The position numbers and the translations under genes are program-made. A DNA stretch of 64,000 bases from NCBI RefSeq assembly GCF_000189535.1, contig NC_015145.1, forward strand, positions 1,054,001 to 1,118,000, in the 5' to 3' direction. Positions 20,781 to 28,779 of this stretch are shown here, piece by piece. Below the pieces are notes generated by a model. The model searched no databases and was not told the origin of the DNA. It was given only the letters and a program-made list of their open reading frames with translations. Within the stretch, counting starts at the first letter, position 1. Every line of letters begins with the position of its first letter. This DNA is from Pseudarthrobacter phenanthrenivorans Sphe3. Its GTDB lineage: Bacteria; Actinomycetota; Actinomycetes; Actinomycetales; Micrococcaceae.

Positions 20781-21776
20781 GTGACTGCCCCTGTTTACCT
20801 GGACTGCGACACCGGGATCGACGACGCCCTCGCCCTGGCATACCTGCTCGCCTCGCCACTTGCTTCAGTAGTGGGGATTGGGACGGTGAGCGGGAACGTG
20901 AGTGCCGCCGTCGGCGCCCGGAATACCCTGGATCTGCTGTCCTTGGCCGGTGCAGCTTCTGTGCCGGTGGCCGTTGGTGCCCACGATCCCCTTGTTGGAT
21001 CGTTTGGCGGCGGGTCGCCGTGGGTGCACGGGGAGAACGGTATTGGCGAGGTTTCGCTGGCGCCTTCTGCTGCTTCTGTTGTGGGGGAGTCCGCGGCGGA
21101 GATGCTGGTGCGGCTGGCCCGTTTGTACCCTGGCTCCTTGCGGGTGGTGGCGATCGGGCCGCTGACGAACATTGCCGAGGCGCTGCGGCTGGAGCCTGCG
21201 CTGCCGTCCCTGGTGGAGTCGGTGACCGTGATGGGCGGGGCCGCGCTGGCGCCGGGGAACATCACGCCCGTGGCCGAGGCGAACATCTGGCACGACCCCG
21301 AGGCCGCCGCCCTGGTGCTGGCCGCCGACTGGGACGTGACCCTGGTGCCGCTGGACGTGACCATGGCTTCCGTTTTGGAGGAGTCCCACCGGCAGACTTT
21401 GCTTTCTTCTCCGGGGGCCGTGCCGCGGGCGCTGGGGGAGATGCTGGGCTACTACTTCCGGTTCTACGAGGGCATCTACGGACGGCCCTGCTCCGCGATG
21501 CACGATCCTCTTGCGGCGGCGCTCGCTGTCGGCGCTGTTAGGCCTGCCCTGGCACCTGTGGTGCGTGCCGCCGTCGACACCTCCGATGGGCCCGGCCGCG
21601 GGCAGACCGTGTGCGACATGCGCGGGCTGTACGCGGGGTACCCGGCAGTGAAGGGGGCGCGGTGCCGTGTGGTGCTGTCATTGGAGGAGGATTTCGCCCC
21701 GCGCCTGGTGGAGACGCTGCTGGGATGCTTTGAAGGCACGACGGCGGCACTTGCCTCAGCGAGGTCGGTCGCCTGA
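20781..21776 (+). CDS. Inosine-uridine preferring nucleoside hydrolase
   Basis: A 331-residue nucleoside hydrolase that cleaves ribonucleosides to base and ribose. The N-terminal calcium-binding signature DCDTGIDDALAL (usually DxDxGxDD) is clear; HGENGIG and VTVMGGA are further family blocks, and MHDPLAAA carries the C-terminal His-Asp. GTG start with GAAGGA upstream. It forms an operon with the MFS gene; the released ribose would be handled by the divergent ribokinase. Its 3' end contains a 26-base stretch repeated after the iclR gene at 48907. Confidence 0.93.
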   Translation: MTAPVYLDCDTGIDDALALAYLLASPLASVVGIGTVSGNVSAAVGARNTLDLLSLAGAASVPVAVGAHDPLVGSFGGGSPWVHGENGIGEVSLAPSAASVVGESAAEMLVRLARLYPGSLRVVAIGPLTNIAEALRLEPALPSLVESVTVMGGAALAPGNITPVAEANIWHDPEAAALVLAADWDVTLVPLDVTMASVLEESHRQTLLSSPGAVPRALGEMLGYYFRFYEGIYGRPCSAMHDPLAAALAVGAVRPALAPVVRAAVDTSDGPGRGQTVCDMRGLYAGYPAVKGARCRVVLSLEEDFAPRLVETLLGCFEGTTAALASARSVA

Positions 21777-21801
21777 CGCCCCGCCCACTGCTTGGGAGTT
21801 T

Positions 21802-21849
21802 TTGGGCAGATACGACTTGGAAACGATTTAAACCCGATTATCTGCCCAA
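21802..21849. terminator. Inverted repeat between convergent genes
   Basis: TTGGGCAGATA at 21802-21812 and its exact complement at 21839-21849 are separated by 26 bases. The site sits between the stops of the nucleoside hydrolase and xylulokinase genes, so it may end transcription from both sides. The loop is long and there is no T tract, so an operator is an alternative. Confidence 0.5.
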
Positions 21850-21868
21850 GAACTCTGGGACCAGCCGC

Positions 21869-23269
21869 TCACACGCCGTAGACGTTCCTGCGCGCCGCGG
21901 CGTAGCGTTCGCGGACGCCGGCGCCCCAGTCGCCCTCGGGCTCATAGGCGGCTTCGATGCTGCGCTTCCAGTCCGGCAGTTCTCCCGTGGCTGCCCACGC
22001 AGCCTGCTTCGCTGCGCCAAGTGCCACATACTCCCTGCTGGCCGGGACCTCAACGGGCAGGTTGAAAATGCTCGCCGCCGCCTGGCGGAGGGAGTTCGAC
22101 TTGGAGCCTCCGCCAATGAGGAGGACTTTGTCCGGGGTGCCGCCGGACTGCTTCATCAGGTCGATGGCGTCGGCCAGTGAATTGAGCACGCCCAGCACCG
22201 AGGCGCGGGCAAGGTTCTCCGGGGTCATGTTGCCTCTGGTCAGGCCGGCCAGGCTCCCGCTTGCATGCGGAAGGTTGGGGCTTCGCTCGCCGTCGAGATA
22301 CGGAAGGAACGTGAGCCCGCCGGCGTCGCTTGCCGCGTCCAGCGCCAGCGCATCCAGTTGGGCCAGGCCGACGCCGAGCATGGACGCGGTTGCCGCCATG
22401 ACGCGGGCGGAATTGAGCATGGCAAGCAGGGGCAGGTGGCCGCCGGCGGCATCCGCGAACCCTGCGATTGCACCGGTGTGGTCCGGCATGGGTGAGGGCG
22501 TGGTGGTGAAGACGGTTCCGGACGTGCCGATGGAAACCACCACCTCGCCAGGACGAAGGCCCAGCCCCAGAGCTGCCGCCGCGTTGTCCCCGGCACCGGC
22601 GGCGAGGACAGCACCATCAATGCCCCATCCGCTCTGTACCGTTCCCGCCCGCTCATGCGATGCAACAATCCGCGGAAGGCGCGGAACGCGGCCGAAGAAC
22701 CGCTCAAGCAGGTCCGTCCGGTAGCTGTCCGTGACCGGCGAGAAATAGCCGGTGCCGGATGCATCGCTGCGGTCGGTGGTGAACTCGCCGCCCAGGGCTC
22801 CGTTCAGCCAGTCGTGGGGGAGGACAACCTGATCAACGCGGTCCGCCAGCTCAGGCTCGTTCTGCGCGAGCCAGGCCAGTTTGGAGATGGTGAAAGACGC
22901 CACCGGGACCAGGTTGACGGCGTCAACCCACGTCTCCTGGCCCAGCTCGTCCCGGAGCCTTGCCGCGTCCGCTGCGCTGCGGGTGTCGTTCCACAGCAGC
23001 GCATCGTGGACTGGGGTGTCCGTGTTGTCGAGCGCCACCATCCCGTGCTGCTGGGCACCGATGCCCACCCCGGCAACGGAACCGCCCAGGCGGTCGGCAC
23101 CGGCGGCCTGCCAGGCCTCGCGCAGCGCGGACGTCCAGATGCGGGGGTCGACGGCGGTGCGGTCGGGGTGGGCCGACGCGCCTGAAGCAACTACATCGCC
23201 GCTGTGCGCGTCCACCGCGAGGACCTTGCAGGACTGTGTGGAGGAGTCCACCCCGACCACAATGCTCAT
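21869..23269 (-). CDS. xylB: Xylulokinase
   Basis: A 466-residue FGGY-family kinase phosphorylating D-xylulose to xylulose 5-phosphate. Features: N-terminal VGVDSSTQSCKVLAVD phosphate-binding loop, GIGAQQHGMVALD, catalytic DWLNG and SDASGTGYF, and GAGDNAAAALGLGL, VVSIGTSG, LLIGGGSKSN for ATP binding. The true start is ATG 23269, not the longer open frame, because it overlaps the upstream regulator stop by four bases (ATGA). Co-transcription with the SorC regulator and divergence from a polyol uptake operon place it at the end of a D-arabitol/xylitol route through D-xylulose. Confidence 0.95.
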   Translation of the reverse strand: MSIVVGVDSSTQSCKVLAVDAHSGDVVASGASAHPDRTAVDPRIWTSALREAWQAAGADRLGGSVAGVGIGAQQHGMVALDNTDTPVHDALLWNDTRSAADAARLRDELGQETWVDAVNLVPVASFTISKLAWLAQNEPELADRVDQVVLPHDWLNGALGGEFTTDRSDASGTGYFSPVTDSYRTDLLERFFGRVPRLPRIVASHERAGTVQSGWGIDGAVLAAGAGDNAAAALGLGLRPGEVVVSIGTSGTVFTTTPSPMPDHTGAIAGFADAAGGHLPLLAMLNSARVMAATASMLGVGLAQLDALALDAASDAGGLTFLPYLDGERSPNLPHASGSLAGLTRGNMTPENLARASVLGVLNSLADAIDLMKQSGGTPDKVLLIGGGSKSNSLRQAAASIFNLPVEVPASREYVALGAAKQAAWAATGELPDWKRSIEAAYEPEGDWGAGVRERYAAARRNVYGV

Positions 23270-24219
23270 TGACTGTTCTCCTGATCCATCAGGTCGGCAA
23301 GGGCCCGCGCCAGCGGGATATCGACGATCAGCGTGGTCACGAAACCGGCTTTGGCAACCGCCCGCACCGCATCTGCCCGTGCCCGTCCGTGCGACACGGC
23401 AATGACCTTTTCGGTCCGCTGCAACTGCTTGACGGTGACGGCGATGATTTGTTCGTCCAGCCCCGATTCGACCGCAGCACCTGCTGCATTGAGCAGCCGC
23501 CCCGAACATTCCGCAACGGCGCCGGCTTCCACCGCTGCCTCCCGCACCTCGGCTTCCGCCCGTTCCCAGACGGTGGAGCCGCCGCTCTTCCAGGCGCCGA
23601 TCGCGACTATAGCCAGGTCGAGTGAATCTGCCTTCGCCAAGGCCCCCGCAATCTCTGGCTGGCGCCGCAAGCCGGCCGCCGTCGTCGGATCTTCCACCAC
23701 CAGCGGCGACCACAGGGGCCACGTGAGCCCGCCGCTCAGGTGCCCCAGCCGCTGGATAAGCTCAAGGGGATTGCTTTCCCCTTCTGTGGGGAGCGCCCCG
23801 GCGAGCTGGACGATGTCGCACCGGGGAAGGTCTCGGACCAGCATCGAGGCCACGTCGAGGATGCGGGACCACGAAATTCCCAGTGTTCCGCCGGCGGGCG
23901 CCTGCCGTGAGATCTCGGCGGCCGCAGCCTTCGCCAGGATGCCGCGGGCCTGGCCCTCGTCGCCGGAGGTGGAGTCTGCCACGATGACTTCACGAATCCC
24001 CAGCCAGGACTCCAGTTGCCGGATCTCCGCGGCGGAGATGTGGGCCGGGTAATGGACCTTTATTTCCACGATTCCGCGCTCACGTGCCTCGGTGAGCAGC
24101 CGCGCCACCTGGAATCGCGAAATGTCATGGCTGACCGCGATTTCCACCTTGGAGCGGTTCTCCAGGTAGTAGTCGCTGCTGACGCGGGCCAGAAGTTCTT
24201 CATGGGAATGCTCGGACAC
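23266..24219 (-). CDS. SorC-family sugar-responsive transcriptional regulator
   Basis: A 317-residue regulator: N-terminal helix-turn-helix (SKVEIAVSHDISRFQVARLLTEARERGIVEIKV, about residues 20-55), then the SorC/DeoR-type sugar-phosphate sensor domain (GGTLGISWSRILDVASML, DIVQLAGALP, LAIVAIGAWKSGGST). GTG at 24219 is chosen since GAAGGGG precedes it; an in-frame ATG lies 9 codons further upstream. It is four-base coupled to xylB and divergent from the polyol operon, so it probably controls both, responding to a pentulose or polyol-derived phosphate. Confidence 0.9.
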   Translation of the reverse strand: MSEHSHEELLARVSSDYYLENRSKVEIAVSHDISRFQVARLLTEARERGIVEIKVHYPAHISAAEIRQLESWLGIREVIVADSTSGDEGQARGILAKAAAAEISRQAPAGGTLGISWSRILDVASMLVRDLPRCDIVQLAGALPTEGESNPLELIQRLGHLSGGLTWPLWSPLVVEDPTTAAGLRRQPEIAGALAKADSLDLAIVAIGAWKSGGSTVWERAEAEVREAAVEAGAVAECSGRLLNAAGAAVESGLDEQIIAVTVKQLQRTEKVIAVSHGRARADAVRAVAKAGFVTTLIVDIPLARALADLMDQENSQ

Positions 24220-24314
24220 GTGCTCACCCCTTCTCCATCTGATCATTTGAGTCCGCCCTCTTGCTCAAACGAGTATATATGACTAGAGTCACATGCCAGA
24301 TGAGCGAATTTGAA

Positions 24315-24328
24315 TGCTCATATGAGCA
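24315..24328. promoter_or_regulatory. Palindromic operator candidate for the SorC regulator
   Basis: Perfect 14-base palindrome TGCTCATATGAGCA, 39 bases before the binding-protein start. Related half-sites occur nearby: GATGAGCG at 24299, and TTGCTCAAAC with TTTGAG at about 24246-24271. Several half-sites in a divergent promoter fit a tetrameric SorC-type protein. Confidence 0.6.
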
Positions 24329-24366
24329 CAAGCTTCATCCCGACTTTTGAGTACAAAGGAGTTCTT

Positions 24367-25719
24367 ATGCGTCCCAAGATGCGCGCGGCCTCGATGGTTG
24401 CCGGTGCCCTTTGCATCGCACTCACCGCCTCAGCCTGTGCAGGTGCCGGAGGTGGCAATTCCGCCGGAGACCCGGACAGCATCAGTGTCCTGATGGTGAA
24501 CAACCCCCAGATGGAGGACCTGCAGCGGCTGACCGCGGAGAGCTTCACCAAGGAAACCGGGATTAGGGTCAACTACACGATCCTGCCGGAGAACGACGTC
24601 CGGGCTAAGATCAGCCAGGAATTCTCCAGCCAGGCCGGCCAGTACGACGTCGCGTCCCTGTCGAACTACGAAATTCCTTTCTTCGCGGCCAACGGCTGGT
24701 TGGCGCCGCTGGATGGCGTTGCTGCGGATCCCGGGTTTGACCAGGACGACATCCTGCCGGCCTATACGGCCTCCCTCACCGGCGAGGACGGCAAGCTGTA
24801 TGGCGAACCGTTCTACGGGGAGTCCTCCTTCCTGATGTACCGAAAGGACATCCTGGAGGCCAAGGGCCTGGCCATGCCGGCGAAACCCACCTGGGATGAG
24901 GTCGCGGACATAGCGGCGAAGGTGGACGGCGCGGAACCGGGCATGAAAGGCATCTGCCTGCGCGGCCAGCCGGGCTGGGGGCAGGTCTTCGCACCGCTGA
25001 CCACCGTGGTGAACACGTTCGGCGGAACCTGGTTCGACAAGGACTGGAACGCACAAATCAACTCCCCGGAATTCACCGCGGCAGTGGAGTTCTACACCAA
25101 GCTGGTCCGCGAGCACGGTGAAGCCGGGGCCGCGCAGGCCGGGTTCACCGAGTGCCTGAACAACATGGGCCAGGGCAACGTGGCCATGTGGTACGACGCC
25201 ACCTCGGCCGCAGGAGCCCTGGAAGCCGAGGATTCCCCGGTGAAGGGCAAGATCGGCTACGCCCAGGCACCGGTGAAGGAAACAGCCTCTTCCGGCTGGC
25301 TGTGGACCTGGTCCTGGGCCATGCAGGCCGCGTCCAAAAAGCAGGACGCCGCCGGTAAATTCATCGCCTGGGCCAGCTCCAAGGACTACGAGGAACTCGT
25401 CGCCTCTGAGCTCGGTTGGGCAAAGGTCCCGTCCGGCAAACGCATCTCCACCTATGAGAACGCCGAGTTCCAGAAGGCTGCCCCGTTCTTCGAAGCCGAA
25501 CGCTTCGCCATCGAGAACGCCGATCCCAAGAACCCCGGCGCGCAGGAACGTCCCGCCGTCGGCATCCAGTTTGTCGGCATCCCCGAATTTGCCGCCCTTG
25601 GCACCAGCGTCTCCCAGGGCGTCAGCTCAGCCATCGCCGGCCAAGGCTCCGTGGCCGACGCGCTGGCCAAAGGCCAGCAAGCCGCCCAAAAAGTCGGCGA
25701 CAAGTACAAGCAGCCCTAA
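24367..25719 (+). CDS. Polyol ABC transporter substrate-binding lipoprotein (SmoE-like)
   Basis: A 450-residue family-1 binding protein. N-terminal signal MRPKMRAASMVAGALCIALTASAC ends in a lipobox (TASAC), so the mature protein is tethered to the membrane by its Cys. The body (VNNPQMEDLQRLTAESFTKETGIRVNYTILPENDVRAKI…) is characteristic of sorbitol/mannitol-type binding proteins. ATG 24367 has AAAGGAG 5 bases upstream; an in-frame ATG at 24310 lies in the operator zone. It is first gene of the polyol operon, followed by two permeases and two dehydrogenases. Confidence 0.92.
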   Translation: MRPKMRAASMVAGALCIALTASACAGAGGGNSAGDPDSISVLMVNNPQMEDLQRLTAESFTKETGIRVNYTILPENDVRAKISQEFSSQAGQYDVASLSNYEIPFFAANGWLAPLDGVAADPGFDQDDILPAYTASLTGEDGKLYGEPFYGESSFLMYRKDILEAKGLAMPAKPTWDEVADIAAKVDGAEPGMKGICLRGQPGWGQVFAPLTTVVNTFGGTWFDKDWNAQINSPEFTAAVEFYTKLVREHGEAGAAQAGFTECLNNMGQGNVAMWYDATSAAGALEAEDSPVKGKIGYAQAPVKETASSGWLWTWSWAMQAASKKQDAAGKFIAWASSKDYEELVASELGWAKVPSGKRISTYENAEFQKAAPFFEAERFAIENADPKNPGAQERPAVGIQFVGIPEFAALGTSVSQGVSSAIAGQGSVADALAKGQQAAQKVGDKYKQP

Positions 25720-25739
25720 CCGAACCGCAGGAGAACATC

Positions 25740-26708
25740 ATGACTACCGCAACGGCGCGCATCTCCCGCCCGGGACGCAATGCAGCCACCCCTTCACGAG
25801 ACGCGAAGTCGCGCGAACGCGCCTTGGCGTGGGCACGGCGTGCACCACTGCTGCCCGCCCTGATCTTCCTTATCCTGGTCACCCAGCTTCCGTTCGTGGC
25901 AACGCTGGTCATCTCATTCATGAACTGGAACAGCCTCAGCCCGGACAAGACAGCCTTCGCAGGCCTGGAAAACTACGCCACTGTGCTGACTGATCCGGAT
26001 CTGCGCCAGGCCATCTTCACCACCATCCTCCTCACCGTCTCCGTCGTGCTGATCGGCCTGCTGATCGGCCTGGGACTGGCCCTGCTGCTGGATAAGAAGT
26101 TCATCGGCCGCGGCCTGGCCCGGACCCTGCTGATCGCACCGTTCCTGGTGGTGCCCGTGGCAGCGGCCCTGATCTGGAAGCATGCCCTGCTCAACCCCAC
26201 CTACGGGCTGATCAACGGCGTCCTGACCTGGGTCTGGTCCCTGTTCGGCAGCGCCACGGCGCCGCAGCTGGACCTGCTCTCCCAGGCACCGATGATGGCC
26301 GTGATCCTCTCCCTGGTGTGGCAGTGGACGCCGTTCATGATGCTCATCCTGCTGGCGGGCCTGCAGTCCCGTCCCATGGACACCGTGGAAGCCGCGCAGA
26401 TGGACGGCGCCACCCCATGGGGGATCTTCCGCCACCTGACACTGCCGCACCTGCGCCAATACCTGGAACTGGGCGGGCTGCTCGGCGCCATCTACATCGT
26501 GCAGAACTTCGACGCCGTCTTCACCCTCACCGCCGGCGGACTGGGCACCGCCAACCTGCCCTACGCCATCTACCAGACGTTCTACTTCGCCAACGAATAC
26601 GGCCTGGCATCCGCCGCCGGGGTCGTGGTGGTCATCGGCACCATCATCGTGGCCACCTTCGCACTCCGCACCGTCTTTTCACTCTTCAAGAAGGAGGCAG
26701 CACGATGA
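25740..26708 (+). CDS. Polyol ABC transporter permease, MalF type (SmoF-like)
   Basis: A 322-residue inner-membrane permease with about six to seven membrane segments and the EAA loop VEAAQMDGATPWGIFRHLTLPHL that contacts the ATPase. ATG follows CAGGAG. It overlaps the next permease gene by four bases (ATGA). Pairing and order after the binding protein are standard for sugar-alcohol ABC systems. No ATPase gene is in the operon. Confidence 0.93.
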   Translation: MTTATARISRPGRNAATPSRDAKSRERALAWARRAPLLPALIFLILVTQLPFVATLVISFMNWNSLSPDKTAFAGLENYATVLTDPDLRQAIFTTILLTVSVVLIGLLIGLGLALLLDKKFIGRGLARTLLIAPFLVVPVAAALIWKHALLNPTYGLINGVLTWVWSLFGSATAPQLDLLSQAPMMAVILSLVWQWTPFMMLILLAGLQSRPMDTVEAAQMDGATPWGIFRHLTLPHLRQYLELGGLLGAIYIVQNFDAVFTLTAGGLGTANLPYAIYQTFYFANEYGLASAAGVVVVIGTIIVATFALRTVFSLFKKEAAR

Positions 26709-27640
26709 GCACCCTCACCCCCGCCGCACCGCAGAGTTCGGGCCCTGCCCGTTCCAAATCGCCTACCGCGCTGAACACCGGCCGCACCCTACGTCGTCGC
26801 GGCAAGGCACGCATGGACCCCACCCGCAACAACACCGCCGCCGGCATTGCCGCATGGCTGCTGGCGCTGCTCTTCGCAGTCCCGGTCCTGTGGATGATCC
26901 TCACCTCGTTCCACTCCGAGACCGACGCCGCGACGAACCCGCCGTCCATCGCCGTGAACCTCACCCTGGATGCGTACCGGGAATTTTTCGGCGAAACGTC
27001 CGGCGTCAGCCCGTGGCCGTCGCTGATCAACTCCGCCACCGCCTCGATCCTGTCCACGGTCCTGGTGCTGCTGCTGGCCTTCCCGGCAGCGTACGCGCTG
27101 TCCATCCGGCCGGTGAAGAAGTGGACGGACGTGATGTTCTTCTTCCTTTCGACCAAGATGATGCCCGTGGTCGCGGCCATCCTGCCGCTCTACCTTTTCG
27201 CGCGGACCGTGGGGGCCCTGGACAACATCTGGTTCCTGATCCTGATGTACACCTCCATGAACCTGCCCATCGCCGTCTGGATGATGCGGTCCTTCCTGGC
27301 CGAGGTGCCTGAAGAAATGCTGGAGGCAGCACAGATCGACGGCGCCAACCTCCTGCTCATCCTCCGCAAAATCATCGCCCCCGTGGCCATGCCCGGCATC
27401 GCAGCCACCGCCCTGATCTGCTTCATCTTCAGCTGGAACGAACTGCTCCTGGCCCGGGTCCTCACCGGCGTGGTGGCAGGCACAGCGCCCGTGTTCCTCA
27501 CCGGCTTCGTTTCCGGCCAGGGCCTCTTCCTCGCCCAGGTCTGTGCGGCCGCCGTCGTCATCTCCCTGCCGGTGCTGTTCGCAGGGTTCGCCGCCCAGGA
27601 CAAACTCGTCCAGGGGCTCTCCCTGGGCGCCGTGAAATAA
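26705..27640 (+). CDS. Polyol ABC transporter permease, MalG type (SmoG-like)
   Basis: A 311-residue permease with a 35-residue cytosolic N-terminus and six membrane segments; the EAA loop is LEAAQIDGANLLLILRKIIAPVAMPG. ATG at 26705 overlaps the previous stop (ATGA), so coupling is expected; the much longer open frame to 26318 is only an overlap. Together with the upstream permease it forms the channel for a sugar alcohol such as mannitol, sorbitol or arabitol. It must borrow a shared ATPase (MsmK-like) from elsewhere. Confidence 0.93.
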   Translation: MSTLTPAAPQSSGPARSKSPTALNTGRTLRRRGKARMDPTRNNTAAGIAAWLLALLFAVPVLWMILTSFHSETDAATNPPSIAVNLTLDAYREFFGETSGVSPWPSLINSATASILSTVLVLLLAFPAAYALSIRPVKKWTDVMFFFLSTKMMPVVAAILPLYLFARTVGALDNIWFLILMYTSMNLPIAVWMMRSFLAEVPEEMLEAAQIDGANLLLILRKIIAPVAMPGIAATALICFIFSWNELLLARVLTGVVAGTAPVFLTGFVSGQGLFLAQVCAAAVVISLPVLFAGFAAQDKLVQGLSLGAVK

Positions 27641-27692
27641 CAGGCCATGAAATAGCCCGCCGCCCCACCAAACTCTTTCAAGGATCACGTCA

Positions 27693-28754
27693 ATGACAAC
27701 ACCAACCGCCCAGACCGTGCCCGCCACCGATCAGACGCTGCCCGCCACCATGCGCGCCAACGTCCTCAAAAGCCAGGGCGAGATGACCATGGAGACCCTG
27801 CCCCTCCCCGGGCTCGACGCCGACCAGGTCCTGATGCAGGTGGCGGCCGTCGGCGTCTGCGGCAGCGACGTGCACTACTACGAACACGGCCGGATCGGCC
27901 CGTATGTGGTGGACCACCCGCTAATCCTCGGCCACGAGCTTTCGGGGCGGATCGCCGCAGTCGGCAGTGCAGTTGACCCTGCCCGCATTGGCCAGCGGGT
28001 CGCCGTCGAACCCCAGCGCCCCTGCCGCAAGTGCAAGCAGTGCAAGGCAGGCCGCTATAACCTCTGCCCGGACATCGAGTTTTACGCCACCCCGCCGGTG
28101 GACGGCGCGTTCGCCGAGTACGTGACCATCCAGAGCGACTTCGCCTACGACATTCCGGACAGTGTCAGCGACGAGGCGGCAGCCCTCATCGAGCCGCTCT
28201 CCGTAGGTCTCTGGGCCTGTGAACGTGCCGGGATCAAGCCCGGCAGCCGGGTGCTGATTGCCGGTGCCGGGCCCATCGGCATCATCGCCGCCCAGGCCGC
28301 CCGCGCGTTTGGTGCCACCGAAATCTACATCAGCGACATCGCCGAAGACCGGCTCGCCTTCGCACTGGAACACGGCGCAACGCACGCACTCAACGCCCGG
28401 ACAGACACTGTGGAAGGGCTCGACGTCGACGCGTTCATTGACGCGTCCGGCGCACCGCAGGCGGTCCGTTCCGGGATCAAGGCCGTTGCCCCGGCCGGCC
28501 GCGTGATCCTGGTGGGGCTTGGCGCGGATGACGTCGAGCTCCCGGTCTCCTACATCCAGAACCGGGAGATCTGGCTCTCCGGCGTCTTCCGCTACACGAA
28601 TACCTGGCCGCTCGCGGTCCAGCTGATCGCCGACGGAAAGGTGGACCTGGACGTCCTTGTCACCGGCAGGTTCGCGCTCGCCGAATCAGAGGAAGCGCTC
28701 AAGTCCGGCAAGCAACCCCGCCAACTCAAAGCCATCGTCTACCCGGGCCGCTGA
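27693..28754 (+). CDS. Zinc-dependent polyol dehydrogenase (sorbitol/xylitol dehydrogenase-like)
   Basis: A 353-residue medium-chain dehydrogenase oxidising a sugar alcohol to a ketose with NAD. Catalytic zinc ligands appear as GVCGSDVHYYEHG and LGHELSG; the structural zinc loop is PCRKCKQCKAGRYNLCPD with four Cys; the NAD fold is VLIAGAGPIGIIAAQAARAFG. VHYYEHG is typical of sorbitol/xylitol dehydrogenases rather than general alcohol dehydrogenases. Third catalytic gene group of the operon, 52 bases after the permease. Confidence 0.92.
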   Translation: MTTPTAQTVPATDQTLPATMRANVLKSQGEMTMETLPLPGLDADQVLMQVAAVGVCGSDVHYYEHGRIGPYVVDHPLILGHELSGRIAAVGSAVDPARIGQRVAVEPQRPCRKCKQCKAGRYNLCPDIEFYATPPVDGAFAEYVTIQSDFAYDIPDSVSDEAAALIEPLSVGLWACERAGIKPGSRVLIAGAGPIGIIAAQAARAFGATEIYISDIAEDRLAFALEHGATHALNARTDTVEGLDVDAFIDASGAPQAVRSGIKAVAPAGRVILVGLGADDVELPVSYIQNREIWLSGVFRYTNTWPLAVQLIADGKVDLDVLVTGRFALAESEEALKSGKQPRQLKAIVYPGR

Positions 28755-28779
28755 CAGCCGGACCGGAAAGGAAAATCAC

